Below, piece after piece: positions 25,379 to 34,396 of a DNA stretch of 64,000 nucleotides. Numbering within the stretch: the first letter of the stretch is position 1; each line of letters opens with the position of its first letter. The notes under the pieces are model-generated. The model was not told where the DNA came from. It ran no database searches and was given only the letters and a program-made list of their open reading frames with translations. The position numbers were made by a program, and so were the translations under genes. Source of the DNA: Nonomuraea indica (GTDB taxonomy: Bacteria > Actinomycetota > Actinomycetes > Streptosporangiales > Streptosporangiaceae); NCBI RefSeq assembly GCF_002850745.1, contig NZ_KZ559470.1, positions 132,392 to 196,391 of the forward strand. Direction: 5' to 3'.

Positions 25379-26110
25379 TTGACCACCAAAGACGTCGTCG
25401 CCCTGCTGGCCGGAGCCGTGATCCTCGCCGCGCTCGCCGGCAAGGGCACCGGCGCCGGCGAGGCCGCCGCCGGCCACGCCGCCGCCGCCAGCCCGCTCGG
25501 CAACGCCGGCGGCACCCTGCCGGGCCTCGCCCCCGTCACCGGCCGCGCCGACCGGGCCGCCGCCCGCGCCCTCGTCCACGACCTGCGCGTACGAGGACGC
25601 GGCCCCAGCACCGGTTACGCCCGCACCCGCTACGGCGACAACTGGGCCGACACCGCCACCGGCGTCCCCTACGCCCGCAACGGTTGCCGCACCCGCGACG
25701 ACCTCCTCGCCCGCGACGGCCAGGACCTCGTCTACCGCGAGGGTTCGCCGTGCGTGGTGGTCGCCATGCGCCTCACCGACCCCTACACGGGCCGGACGAT
25801 CGACTGGCGCAAGAGCCACGCCGACGAGGTGCAGGTGGACCACGTCGTCCCGCTCGCCTACGCCTGGCGGATGGGCTCCGCCCGCTGGCCCATGTCCAAG
25901 CGGCTCGACTTCGCCAACGACCCGCTCAACCTGCTTCCCGTCTACGGGGCGGCCAACGAGCAGAAGGACGCCTCCGGCCCGGCGAGCTGGCTGCCGCCGC
26001 AGCGCCGCATCCGGTGCGCCTACGTCACCCGCTTCGCGCAGGTGGCGCTCAAGTACGACATGCCCGTCACCAGAGCCGACAAGAGCGCCATGCTCACCCA
26101 GTGCCGGTGA
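25379..26110 (+). CDS. Secreted HNH-type endonuclease (DUF1524/GmrSD C-terminal-like)
   Basis: A 243-residue protein with an N-terminal export or anchor helix (VVALLAGAVILAALAGKG) and a C-terminal nuclease domain of the HNH/DUF1524 kind: EVQVDHVVPLAYAWRMG, then FANDPLNLLPVYGAANEQKD and ASWLPP, which carry the metal-binding His and Asn residues. Similar exported proteins degrade extracellular DNA. The TTG at 25379 is chosen because GGAGG precedes it by five bases; a GTG at 25352 is possible. The long structured leader is unusual. Divergent from the DUF4082 gene. Confidence 0.85.
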   Translation: MTTKDVVALLAGAVILAALAGKGTGAGEAAAGHAAAASPLGNAGGTLPGLAPVTGRADRAAARALVHDLRVRGRGPSTGYARTRYGDNWADTATGVPYARNGCRTRDDLLARDGQDLVYREGSPCVVVAMRLTDPYTGRTIDWRKSHADEVQVDHVVPLAYAWRMGSARWPMSKRLDFANDPLNLLPVYGAANEQKDASGPASWLPPQRRIRCAYVTRFAQVALKYDMPVTRADKSAMLTQCR

Positions 26111-26149
26111 GGCGGGGCCCGCGGCGGTGGCCCGCGCGGCCCCGGGGCG

Positions 26150-26986
26150 TCAGCGGGTGTCGGCCCAGTCGAACCCGCGCGGGAAGGTCAGGTCGGCGAG
26201 CGCCCGCTGCCCGGCCGCGTTCGGGTGGAAGTAGTCCCACCCGCTGATGTGGTCGAGCGTGAACCTGTAGCGGAACACCGCACCGCCGTCGGTGCGGCAC
26301 GCCTCCCCCAGGGCCGCGCACGCCTCGGCGGCCTCCCGGTTGTAGGCCATCACCCGTTCGCGGACCCGGTCGCGCCGCTCCACGTCGGCCCGCTTCACCG
26401 ACGTGGGGCGCGCCAGCATCGTCTGGCAGATCCGCCCCACCGCCCAGAATCCCCGGGCGAACCCGTTGCCCTTGCCGACCTGCCACAGCCGCCGCAGGTC
26501 CGGGATGCTCGCCACGAACACCCGCACGCCGGGCACCCCGTCGCGCAGCGCGGTCAGCGCCTCGTCCAGGCGCCGCCGGTAGGTCTCGACCGGGGTCATC
26601 TCCCGTTCTGTGCGCATACAGGCGTCCTGGGCGCCGATGAGGACCGTCACGTAGCCCGGCTTCAGCTCGATCGCCCGCCGCACCTGCGCCATCAGCCCGG
26701 CGCTCGTCGCGCCCGGCGTCGCCAGGTTGGTGTTGTGGCCCCTGATGCCGCCGTCCAGGCGCAGCAGCCGCCGGTAGTGGCTGTCGACCGCGGCGTGGTC
26801 GCCGGTCGACCATGACCGGGACGCGCACGAGATGTACCAGCCGCACACGTTGAACGCCGCCGAGATGGAGTCGCCGAGCGCCACCATCGTGCCCGGCACC
26901 GGCACCCGCGACGACACGGCCTGCGCCGTACCGGAGCCGGCGAGGACCGCGACGGCGGCGGCCACGGAGGTCATGCGACTGATCAT
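26150..26986 (-). CDS. Secreted SGNH/GDSL-type esterase
   Basis: A 278-residue exported hydrolase. The signal peptide covers ~24 residues (SVAAAVAVLAGSGTAQA). Block I is MVALGDSISAAFN with the nucleophile Ser40, block III is TVLIGAQDAC (the usual G-x-N-D replaced by GAQD), and the C-terminal catalytic Asp/His lie in WDYFHPNAAGQ. Lipase or carbohydrate esterase activity outside the cell is likely. The ATG at 26986 was preferred over an ATG at 26974 and an earlier opening at 27022; none has a strong Shine-Dalgarno site. Divergent from isochorismate synthase. Confidence 0.87.
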   Translation of the reverse strand: MISRMTSVAAAVAVLAGSGTAQAVSSRVPVPGTMVALGDSISAAFNVCGWYISCASRSWSTGDHAAVDSHYRRLLRLDGGIRGHNTNLATPGATSAGLMAQVRRAIELKPGYVTVLIGAQDACMRTEREMTPVETYRRRLDEALTALRDGVPGVRVFVASIPDLRRLWQVGKGNGFARGFWAVGRICQTMLARPTSVKRADVERRDRVRERVMAYNREAAEACAALGEACRTDGGAVFRYRFTLDHISGWDYFHPNAAGQRALADLTFPRGFDWADTR

Positions 26987-27182
26987 GGGGTCACGGTAGG
27001 GACCACGCCGGCGCCCCACCATGACGTCACCGCCACGACGGCCATTTCCGAACCCACTTCATATCGCCGCTTGACAGTGCGAAGTCGAGCTGGATGCCCT
27101 CTATGGGGGCCATATCCTGGATCGGCACAGTAACCGGGCATTCGCGGGGGTCCCAGTCGAACGTGTTCAGTTCCCGCATAGA

Positions 27183-28415
27183 GTGTCTTGGGTGAGTGTC
27201 GCGCTCGGAACAACCCGCCCGCTGCCGGTTCGCACAACCCCTGTGAGCGACCCCGGCGACCTGCTGGCAGCTCTCCCCAGGACCGCGCCGTACGCGTGGG
27301 TCCGGCACGGCGAGGGCCTCGTCGGCTGGGGAGAGGCGGCCCGCGTCACGGTCCCACCGGGGCCGGGTCGCTTCGCGTGGGCGCGCCGGTGGCTGGCCAC
27401 CGTCCTCGGCGAGGCCGACACCGCCGGCCCGCTCAACGGCCCCGGCCCGGTCGCCTTCGGCACCTTCACCTTCGACGAGGACTCCCGCGGCTCCACCCTC
27501 GTCGTCCCGCAGACCGTCCTGTCACGCCGCGACGGGCGCGCCTGGCTCACCACCGTCGGCGAGTCGCGTCTGCACACCTTCGGCCCGCCGCGCCCGCCGG
27601 GCCGCATCCGCTACGGCGACGGCAGCCTGACCGCCCCCGAGTGGGAGCACATCGTCGCGCGCGCCGCCCGCCGCATCCGCGACGGCGAGCTGGAGAAGGT
27701 GGTGCTCGCCCGCGACCTGGTCGCCACCGCCGAATACCCCATCGACGTCCGCCTCCTGCTGGCCCGCCTGGCGCGCCGCTATCCCGAGTGCTACACGTTC
27801 TCCGTCGCGGGCCTCGTCGGCGCCACCCCCGAGCTGCTCGTCCGGCGCACCGGCGAGCAGATCGAGTCCCTGGTCCTGGCGGGCACCACCCCGCGCGGCA
27901 CCAACGCCGCCGACGACCTCGTCCGGGGCGCCGCCCTGTTCGCCTCCGAGAAGGACCGCCACGAGCACGAGTGCGCCATCGCCTCCGTGCGCCAGACCCT
28001 CGCCCCCCTCTGCGCCGAGCTGCACACCCCCGACGAGCCGGAGCTGCTCGTCCTGCCGAACGTCCAGCACCTGGCCAGCCATGTCAGCGGCCGGCTCGCC
28101 GACGGCGCGTCCGTGCTGGACGTGGTCGCGGCCATGCACCCCACCGCGGCCGTCGGCGGCACCCCCACCGACACCGCGATCAAGGTCATCCGCGAGCTGG
28201 AGGGCATGGACCGCGCCGGCTACGCCGGGCCCGTGGGCTGGATCGACGCCCACGGCGACGGCGAGTGGGGCATCGCGCTGCGCTCCGGCATCATCGACGG
28301 CCGCCGCGCCCGGCTGTTCGCCGGCGGCGGCATCATGGGCGACTCCGACCCCGGCTCCGAGCTGGCCGAAGCCCAGGCGAAGTTCCGCGTCATGCAGTAC
28401 GCCCTGGAAGGCTGA
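27183..28415 (+). CDS. Isochorismate synthase (MenF/EntC family)
   Basis: A 410-residue chorismate-using enzyme that makes isochorismate for menaquinone or a siderophore. The C-terminal chorismate-binding domain is complete: ELEKVVLARDL, LAGTTPRGTN, the acidic-site FASEKDRHEHECAI, VQHLASHVSG, and HPTAAVGGTPTDTA with the catalytic region before GWIDAHGDGEW. GTG start. No other menaquinone or siderophore gene lies in the window, so the pathway cannot be settled; menaquinone is the commoner role for a lone copy. Convergent with the nitrilase-family gene 28 bp away. Confidence 0.9.
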   Translation: MSWVSVALGTTRPLPVRTTPVSDPGDLLAALPRTAPYAWVRHGEGLVGWGEAARVTVPPGPGRFAWARRWLATVLGEADTAGPLNGPGPVAFGTFTFDEDSRGSTLVVPQTVLSRRDGRAWLTTVGESRLHTFGPPRPPGRIRYGDGSLTAPEWEHIVARAARRIRDGELEKVVLARDLVATAEYPIDVRLLLARLARRYPECYTFSVAGLVGATPELLVRRTGEQIESLVLAGTTPRGTNAADDLVRGAALFASEKDRHEHECAIASVRQTLAPLCAELHTPDEPELLVLPNVQHLASHVSGRLADGASVLDVVAAMHPTAAVGGTPTDTAIKVIRELEGMDRAGYAGPVGWIDAHGDGEWGIALRSGIIDGRRARLFAGGGIMGDSDPGSELAEAQAKFRVMQYALEG

Positions 28416-28443
28416 CCCTCCATCCGGAGTGCCGGTTCCGCGG

Positions 28444-29265
28444 TCAGCCGCCGCCGGTCCCCTCGTCCCCGGCGCGCTCCACGGCGAGCGCGCCGTAGAG
28501 CGCGGGCCTGCGCTCGGCCACGTAGCCGAAGACGGCCCGGGCACCGTCGACGGCGTCGGTGTCGATCGTGGCGCACACGAGGTCGGGGCCGGTACCGGCG
28601 GCCGCGAGCTCGGTGCCGTCCGGACCGATGACGCGGCTGCGGCCGACGTACGCGGTCGTGCCTTCGCCGCCGCACCGGTTGACGTAGGCGAGGTGGACCT
28701 GGTTCTCCCAGGCTCGGGTCCACATCACGTGGTCATTGACGGCGCCGTACGGATGCATGTTGGCGGTCGGCACGAGCACCACGTGCGCGCCCGCGAGCGC
28801 CGCGACCCGCACGGGCTCCGGGAACTCCGCATCGAAACAGATCACGACGGCGCACCGCACGCCGTGGTAGTCGAAGACAGCCGTCGGCGCCTCTCCTCCG
28901 TGGAACCGGCGGTCGATCTCACCGAACAGATGGGCCTTGGCGTAGCGGGCCAGCACCTCGCCACCGTCGTCGACGACGACGGCCATGTTGCCGACGCCTC
29001 CGCCTGGCACGACGGCGGGCAGGCCCGCGACGATCGCGATGCCGCGGGCGGCCGCGATGGTGGCGACCCGCTCGGTCAGCGGCAGGGCGGCGAGCTCGGT
29101 GACGTCCCCGACGTCGTATCCGGTCACGAACATCTCCGGAGTGACGAGCAGGTCCGCGCCGGCGGCGGCCGCGGCGGCCGCGGTCGAGTCGAGTTCGGCC
29201 AGGTTCGCTTCGACGTCACGGCCGTGGCCCGCGCTCTGCAGGCATGCGATCCGCAGAGTGCTCAT
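28444..29265 (-). CDS. Carbon-nitrogen hydrolase (nitrilase superfamily)
   Basis: A 273-residue amidase of the nitrilase superfamily with the Glu44-Lys110-Cys143 triad (VTPEMFVTGY, YAKAHLFGE, VICFDAEFPE). It hydrolyses a C-N bond, probably an omega-amide or carbamoyl compound, in the cytoplasm. It overlaps the BKACE gene by four bases (ATGA) and is the last gene of the carnitine-type operon. Its substrate in that pathway is unclear; deamidation of a by-product is possible. Confidence 0.87.
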   Translation of the reverse strand: MSTLRIACLQSAGHGRDVEANLAELDSTAAAAAAAGADLLVTPEMFVTGYDVGDVTELAALPLTERVATIAAARGIAIVAGLPAVVPGGGVGNMAVVVDDGGEVLARYAKAHLFGEIDRRFHGGEAPTAVFDYHGVRCAVVICFDAEFPEPVRVAALAGAHVVLVPTANMHPYGAVNDHVMWTRAWENQVHLAYVNRCGGEGTTAYVGRSRVIGPDGTELAAAGTGPDLVCATIDTDAVDGARAVFGYVAERRPALYGALAVERAGDEGTGGG

Positions 29266-30188
29266 GACGGGCGCACCGCGGCGAGCTCGGCGCGCAGCTG
29301 CTCCGGAGTGGCGATCGGGCGCTCCAACTGGCCGGCGATCGCCACGGCCGCCGCGACGAGTTCGGCCGAGTCGGCGGCCTGTCGGCGGCGCCGGATGCGC
29401 AGGTTGTCCTCGACCCCCACCCGGACGTCCATCCCGGACGCGGCGGCGATGGCGCCGAGCCGGAGCTGCCCCGGGTAGCCGACGCCGGCGACGCTGACGG
29501 CGGCCAGATCGGGTCCGAGGATGCGGTCGGCCGCCTCACGCAGCGCGAACAGGTCGTGCGGGCTGCCGCCGACGCCGCCGAGCACGCCGAGGATGAACTG
29601 GATACGGACCGGTGCGGTGAGAGTACCCTCGTCGAGCAGGAATCGGGCCATCGACAGGTGACTGAGGTCGTACACCTCGAGCTCCGGGGTCACCCCGAGC
29701 TCGCGGAACGTCGTGGCGAACCGGCGGATCGTGGCGAGCGTGTTGGTGAAGACCACCGAACCGGACTGCTCGAGGACCTGCCGCTCCCAGTCGTGGCGCA
29801 CCTGCGGCCACCGGGAAGGGGTCGGGAAGCCCTCGAAGTTCATCGTGCCGAGATTGAGCGTCGCGATGTCCGGCGTCACGGCCATGACTCCCTCCAGCCG
29901 CTGGTCGGGCGTCATGTCGACGGATCCGCCGGTGGTGATGTTGATGACGACGTCGGACTGCTCGCGCACCCCGGCGACGATCTCCTTGAACATCGAGGCG
30001 GAGCCCGTGGGGCGGCCGTCGGCCTCCCGCGCGTGCAGGTGCACGACGGTGGCGCCGGCCCGTGCGGCCGCCACGGCCGCCTCGGCGATCGCTTCTGGCC
30101 CGCACGGGACGGCGGGGCTCTGGCTGGGCAGGACGTCGCCTCCGGTGACGGCGGCGGTCAGGACGATGGGGTCGTACGGCGCGCGCAT
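29262..30188 (-). CDS. Beta-keto acid cleavage enzyme (BKACE, DUF849), probably dehydrocarnitine-cleaving
   Basis: A 308-residue BKACE protein with a (beta/alpha)8 barrel and the zinc motif HLHARE (His50, His52). These enzymes use acetyl-CoA to split a beta-keto acid into acetoacetate and a CoA thioester. With a carnitine-dehydrogenase-like gene and a thioesterase in the same operon, the expected reaction is 3-dehydrocarnitine plus acetyl-CoA to betainyl-CoA plus acetoacetate, as in the pseudomonad cdh cluster. The substrate assignment is inference from context. AAGGAG stands six bases before the ATG. It is 28 bp after the CoA-transferase gene and overlaps the hydrolase gene. Confidence 0.87.
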   Translation of the reverse strand: MRAPYDPIVLTAAVTGGDVLPSQSPAVPCGPEAIAEAAVAAARAGATVVHLHAREADGRPTGSASMFKEIVAGVREQSDVVINITTGGSVDMTPDQRLEGVMAVTPDIATLNLGTMNFEGFPTPSRWPQVRHDWERQVLEQSGSVVFTNTLATIRRFATTFRELGVTPELEVYDLSHLSMARFLLDEGTLTAPVRIQFILGVLGGVGGSPHDLFALREAADRILGPDLAAVSVAGVGYPGQLRLGAIAAASGMDVRVGVEDNLRIRRRRQAADSAELVAAAVAIAGQLERPIATPEQLRAELAAVRPS

Positions 30189-30216
30189 CGAGCGCTCCTT
30201 CCGGATCGGGTGTTGT

Positions 30217-32682
30217 TCAGGCGGGCAGGTAGGTGTGGTCGGCGGTCCAGCCGTCGGCGATCGCGCCGTCGGCGGCCATCGTCTCGATCTCGGTGGGCGT
30301 GAAGCCCAGCTCGGCAAGCACCTGGCGGGTGTGCTCGCCGTAACGCGGGGCGTCGGACGGCATCCGCACCGACGCGTGCCGGGGCCGGATGGCTTGCGGG
30401 GCGATGAGGTCCACCTCGCGGCCGCTGGGGTGCCGGTCATGACGGACGAACACCGCCGATCCGCGCAACGGGACGGGCCCGGCGCTCTCCCGTACCAGCC
30501 CCCGGGAGCGCAGGGCGGCGATGTGCTCGATCCGGTGCACGGCGACCCCGTGCGGGCCGAGCAGCTCGGCCCACGTTTCGAGCGGGTGTTCCCGGAACCG
30601 GGCCGCGAGCAGGTCCTGCGGCGCGGCCGCGTCGAGACCGAGCCCGGCCGCCACCACATCGGCCGGGCCCGCGAGGAAGAACCATCCGTCCGCGGCCGGG
30701 TAGCACCGGTATCCCGCCCCCTCGCCGAGGACGTCGGGACCGGCCGGCTCCGGCACGTCGTCGCGGCCCGCTCCGTCGAAGAGGAACGGGATCTGCAGCA
30801 GCTGCCCGGCCGCGGCGAGGGAGGTGCGCATCACCGGTGCATGTTCGCCTCGTCCGGCCAGCGCGGCGACGACGGCGAAGGCGCCGCAGAATCCGGCGAG
30901 GGCGTCGATCGTCCCGAGGTGCGCGTGCTCCTCCGGGGTGTCCGGGCCGCCCCCGAACCGGGTCATGATCCCGGTGCACGCCTGCACGTTGTCGTCGTAT
31001 CCCGCCGCGTGGCTCCGCGGCCCGTGGCCCGGCCCGCCGTAGGCGTCCACCCGCACGAGCACGATCCCCGGCCGGATGTCCCGCAGCCGTCGCGGGTCCA
31101 GGCCGAGATCGCCGAGCTGGCGCTCGCTGCCGTTGAACGTGACGACGTCGACGGTACGCAGGAGCCGGTCGAGCACCTCACGACCGGCCGGAGTGCGCAG
31201 GTCCGCCAGCACGCTGCGCTTGCCGCGCTGGGCGTGCATGCCGATGACCACGGCGTGGTACGGGTCGAAGCCGGGCGTCGGTGGGTCGATCTTGACAACC
31301 TCGGCGCCGAAGCGGGCGAGGGTCGCGCCGATCATCGGCCCGGCGATGACATTGGTGACGTCGAGGATGCGGACGCCGGCCAGCGGGAGCCCGCACGGCG
31401 CGCCCGGCGGGTCTGCCGGCGGGTCCACCGGCGGGTCCGGCGGCAGGTCGGCGAGGATCGCGGCCCGGTCCGCGTCGAGCGCGGGAGCGGGCCGGCGTCC
31501 GAGTGGGGTGCCTTCTGTCCAGACGACGGGGCCGGGAACGGTCAGCTCGCCGTGAACCGGATCGTCGACGGTGGCGACGAGCCCGGCGGCGCGCGGGTGC
31601 TCCGAACGCATCCATTCCAGGCTGCTGCGGTGGGCGGCCCCCGGGATGCCCGCCGCGTCGAAGCGCCGTTCCCACTCCTCCGCCGGATGCCGCCGGAAGG
31701 CGGCCGCCATCAGCTCCGACAGCCGCGCCGCCCAGCGGGCGGAGAGCGGGTAGGCCAGCAGCGTGCAGTCGGCGTCGTCGGGCCAGCGGTCGGAGGACAG
31801 GTAGGGGTCGACCGTCGGGATGCCCTCCGCGCGGACGGTGTCCCAGATGCCGAGCAGTTGCAGTGACCTGATCGCGTGAGTCCGGTGTGCGGGGCAGCAG
31901 TGGTAGAACAACCGGCCGTCCTGGCAGGGGTAACTGCGGTAGAACGGATCCAGGAGTTCCTGCAGCTGCGCGTAGGTGAGATCCATCGGCTCCCCGGCGG
32001 CACGCCGGCGGGCGACCTCCTGCTCGCGCAGCGAGAGGTAGCGCGGGGGCAGATCGGAGACGGCGAGCGAGTTGAACGCCAGCCCTTCCAGCACGGCTTC
32101 GGCGAGCGGCACCTCGAACGCGTCACCGCGGCCGGTGCGCTGCCTGGCGACCAGCCCGACGCCGACCGCGAGCGCGCCGAGCGCCGCGGCGTAGGCCGAG
32201 GCCAGCGGCAGCGGCGTGTACGACGGGTCGACGCCCATGAGGATCCGGTTCAGTCCCATGTCCGTGAAGCCGCCGGTCGCCGCCAGCACGATCCCCTCCC
32301 AGGCCGGTAGGTCGCGGCGCGGGTCAGCCGCGGCGAAGCCGGGCAGTGACAGGTGGATCACGCGAGGGTTGAGCGTGAGCGTGTCCTCCGGTCCGAGCCC
32401 GAACCGGGACATGACGCCGGGCCGGAAGTTCTCGACCACCACGTCGGCACCGGCCACGAGCCGGCGGGCGGTCATGGCGTCGGCGGGCTCGGTGAGGTCC
32501 AGCACCATGCTCCGCTTGCCCGCGTTGAGCGCGGAGGCCGCGGGAGTGGTCCACCGCGGACCGCCGGGCGGGTCGATGCGGATGACTTCGGCGCCCAGGT
32601 CGGCGAGCAGCAGGGCGACGGCCGGGCCGGCGACGTACTGGCCGAAGTCGAGGACGCGGATGCCGTGCAGTGGCGCGCTCAT
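30217..32682 (-). CDS. Double-domain class III CoA-transferase (CaiB/BaiF fusion)
   Basis: An 821-residue fusion of two CaiB/BaiF (family III) CoA-transferase domains, residues ~1-400 and ~430-821, joined by a Pro/Asp-rich linker (DLPPDPPVDPPADPPG). Each begins with the family opening (GIRVLDFGQYVAGP; GVRILDVTNVIAGP) and a KRSMVLDL/KRSVLADL strand. Aligned by eye with formyl-CoA transferase, the nucleophilic Asp position holds Ser162 in the first domain, while the second keeps Asp593 (LGTIDALAGF). So one half may be structural. It may activate carnitine or an operon intermediate as a CoA thioester. It follows the oxidoreductase relic in the operon. Confidence 0.87.
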   Translation of the reverse strand: MSAPLHGIRVLDFGQYVAGPAVALLLADLGAEVIRIDPPGGPRWTTPAASALNAGKRSMVLDLTEPADAMTARRLVAGADVVVENFRPGVMSRFGLGPEDTLTLNPRVIHLSLPGFAAADPRRDLPAWEGIVLAATGGFTDMGLNRILMGVDPSYTPLPLASAYAAALGALAVGVGLVARQRTGRGDAFEVPLAEAVLEGLAFNSLAVSDLPPRYLSLREQEVARRRAAGEPMDLTYAQLQELLDPFYRSYPCQDGRLFYHCCPAHRTHAIRSLQLLGIWDTVRAEGIPTVDPYLSSDRWPDDADCTLLAYPLSARWAARLSELMAAAFRRHPAEEWERRFDAAGIPGAAHRSSLEWMRSEHPRAAGLVATVDDPVHGELTVPGPVVWTEGTPLGRRPAPALDADRAAILADLPPDPPVDPPADPPGAPCGLPLAGVRILDVTNVIAGPMIGATLARFGAEVVKIDPPTPGFDPYHAVVIGMHAQRGKRSVLADLRTPAGREVLDRLLRTVDVVTFNGSERQLGDLGLDPRRLRDIRPGIVLVRVDAYGGPGHGPRSHAAGYDDNVQACTGIMTRFGGGPDTPEEHAHLGTIDALAGFCGAFAVVAALAGRGEHAPVMRTSLAAAGQLLQIPFLFDGAGRDDVPEPAGPDVLGEGAGYRCYPAADGWFFLAGPADVVAAGLGLDAAAPQDLLAARFREHPLETWAELLGPHGVAVHRIEHIAALRSRGLVRESAGPVPLRGSAVFVRHDRHPSGREVDLIAPQAIRPRHASVRMPSDAPRYGEHTRQVLAELGFTPTEIETMAADGAIADGWTADHTYLPA

Positions 32683-32941
32683 ACGCGGCTCCTTGCGGTG
32701 AGGCGGCGGCGATCAGTTCGCCGGTTGCAGGGGCGGGCGTCATGCCCGGGTGGCCATGCCCGGTGGCGGCGACGATGCCGGGCGGATCTCTCGGACAGTC
32801 GGCGGACCGTCCGGGGTCATGGGACGGGCACCGCACCGCCCACGACGCACGGCCGCGCACGTCGACCCGCGCGCCCGCCCGGGCGAGGCGGTGGGCGACG
32901 AAGGCGGCGGCCACCGCGGCGTGGGCGTCCGGCGCGCTCAT
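32679..32941 (-). pseudogene. Internally deleted FAD-dependent oxidoreductase (DAO family)
   Basis: Starting at an ATG that overlaps the amidase stop (ATGA), the frame reads MSAPDAHAAVAAAFVAHRLA then RAGARVDVRGR, like the start of a D-amino-acid-oxidase-type FAD protein (although the glycine motif is damaged). Within ~20 residues it becomes PPGIVAATGHGHPGMTPAPA then TGELIA, the typical C-terminus of the same family. Some 300 middle residues are missing. A frame change after that would end at a TGA overlapping the CoA-transferase ATG, suggesting that both couplings of the old gene survive. The intact gene may have oxidised a methylated glycine or sarcosine-like product. Confidence 0.6.
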
Positions 32942-34359
32942 GTCCCGATCTCCGGCCAGTGTGGCCGCTGCTCGACCGCCACCCCGATCCGGAAGGGCGT
33001 GGTGTCGTCGAACGGCCGCCCGACGATCTGCACGCCGGTCGGCACGCCGTTGCCGGCGACGCCGGACGGCACGGCCAGTACGGGGCAGCGGTTCATGATG
33101 TTGAACGGGAGCGCGAGCAGCGATTCCAGGTAGTGCCCGAGCCGCTCACCGTCGACCTGCGGGCCGTGGTCGAGGTAGTCCTCGCCCGCCACCAGTCCCT
33201 GGGTGGCTGCGGTCGGGCAGACGAGCGCGTCGAACCGCTCGAACAGCTCGCCGACGGGCCGGTACAGGTCGGTTTCGATCGCGAATCCGTCGAGCAGGCC
33301 GGCGCCTGCCGCGCCTTCGGCCGCCCACCGGGCGAACTCCGTCGCGTACGAGGTGAGACGGGCGCCGGGCCTGCGCGCCTCGGCCGCGATGGCGGCGCCG
33401 AATCCATGGTGGAAGTGGATGGCCGCCGCGCGCAGCACCTGTGCCCGCGGCACCCGGAGCCCGACGTCCTCGACACGGGCCCCGGCCGCTCGCAGCCGCT
33501 CGCCGAACTCCCGGGTGTTGCGACGGACCGTCGGGTCGACCGCCCAGTCACCGAGATCCTCCGACAGGGCGATCCGCATCCCGCGCAGGTCGCGGCCGAG
33601 TTCGGCGGGGTCCGGCAGCACGTGACGGGGCCGCAACGAACCGATGTCCCCCGCATGGGGCCCGGCCACGACGTTCTGCGTCAGCGCGACGTCGGCGACG
33701 GACCGGGCCAGCACGCCGGAGTGCACATAGGTGTCGAGGTGGTAGGGCGGGTCCACCGGCACCCGGCCGTGCGGGGGCTTGAACCCGACCACGCCGCTGA
33801 ACGAGGCGGGCACCCGGATCGATCCCGCGGTGTCCGAGCCGGTCGCCAGCACCGTCGACCCGGCGGCGAGCGCCGCGGCCGAGCCACCCGACGAGCCGCC
33901 AGGGGAGAACACGGGATTCCACGGGTTGCGGGTAACGCCCCAGAGGTCCGAGTGTGTGAACGCAGCGGAGGCGAACTCCGACGCCGTGCTCCGGGCGTGC
34001 ACGATCGCGCCGGCGTCGAGGAGCCGCTGGACGAAGACCGAGGTGTGCCCGGCGACGACGTCGCGGTACAGCAGCGAACCCTGGGTCCAGGGTTGCCCCG
34101 CGACAGGTTCGTCCTCCTTGACGACGGTGGGCAGCCCCTCCAGCGGTCGCGGCGGCCCGTCCTGGCCTGCGTAGCGGCGTTCGGCCTGCTTGGCCTGCCG
34201 CAGCGCCTCGTCGAAGAACCGGTGGCACAGCGCGTTGACGACCGGCTCCGTACGTTCGGCGCGGGCGATCACCGCCTCGGTCAGCTCGACCGGTGACAGC
34301 TGCCGGGCGCGAAAGGCGCGCAACGCGTCCGTCGCCGACATGTGGTGCAGTTCATCCAT
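32938..34359 (-). CDS. Amidase signature family enzyme
   Basis: A 473-residue amidase with the Ser-cisSer-Lys triad: Lys81 (LPTVVKEDEP), Ser156 or Ser157 in PGGSSGGSAAALAAG and the nucleophile Ser180 in SDTAGSIRVPASF. It hydrolyses an amide in the cytoplasm; the substrate is unknown but the operon suggests a carnitine amide, acyl-amide or betaine amide. It starts at the ATG at 34359, 37 bp after a small relic frame, and its stop overlaps the start of the deleted oxidoreductase gene. Confidence 0.88.
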   Translation of the reverse strand: MDELHHMSATDALRAFRARQLSPVELTEAVIARAERTEPVVNALCHRFFDEALRQAKQAERRYAGQDGPPRPLEGLPTVVKEDEPVAGQPWTQGSLLYRDVVAGHTSVFVQRLLDAGAIVHARSTASEFASAAFTHSDLWGVTRNPWNPVFSPGGSSGGSAAALAAGSTVLATGSDTAGSIRVPASFSGVVGFKPPHGRVPVDPPYHLDTYVHSGVLARSVADVALTQNVVAGPHAGDIGSLRPRHVLPDPAELGRDLRGMRIALSEDLGDWAVDPTVRRNTREFGERLRAAGARVEDVGLRVPRAQVLRAAAIHFHHGFGAAIAAEARRPGARLTSYATEFARWAAEGAAGAGLLDGFAIETDLYRPVGELFERFDALVCPTAATQGLVAGEDYLDHGPQVDGERLGHYLESLLALPFNIMNRCPVLAVPSGVAGNGVPTGVQIVGRPFDDTTPFRIGVAVEQRPHWPEIGT

Positions 34360-34396
34360 TAGGATCTCGGCTCTCGTCGTGGTCGGCGCGCCCGGG

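Noticed and set aside
32324..32941. 205-codon frame as a real gene upstream of the CoA-transferase
   Set aside because: Only its first ~85 codons resemble a protein family (FAD oxidoreductase ends); the rest is out-of-frame CoA-transferase DNA, so it is called a pseudogene.
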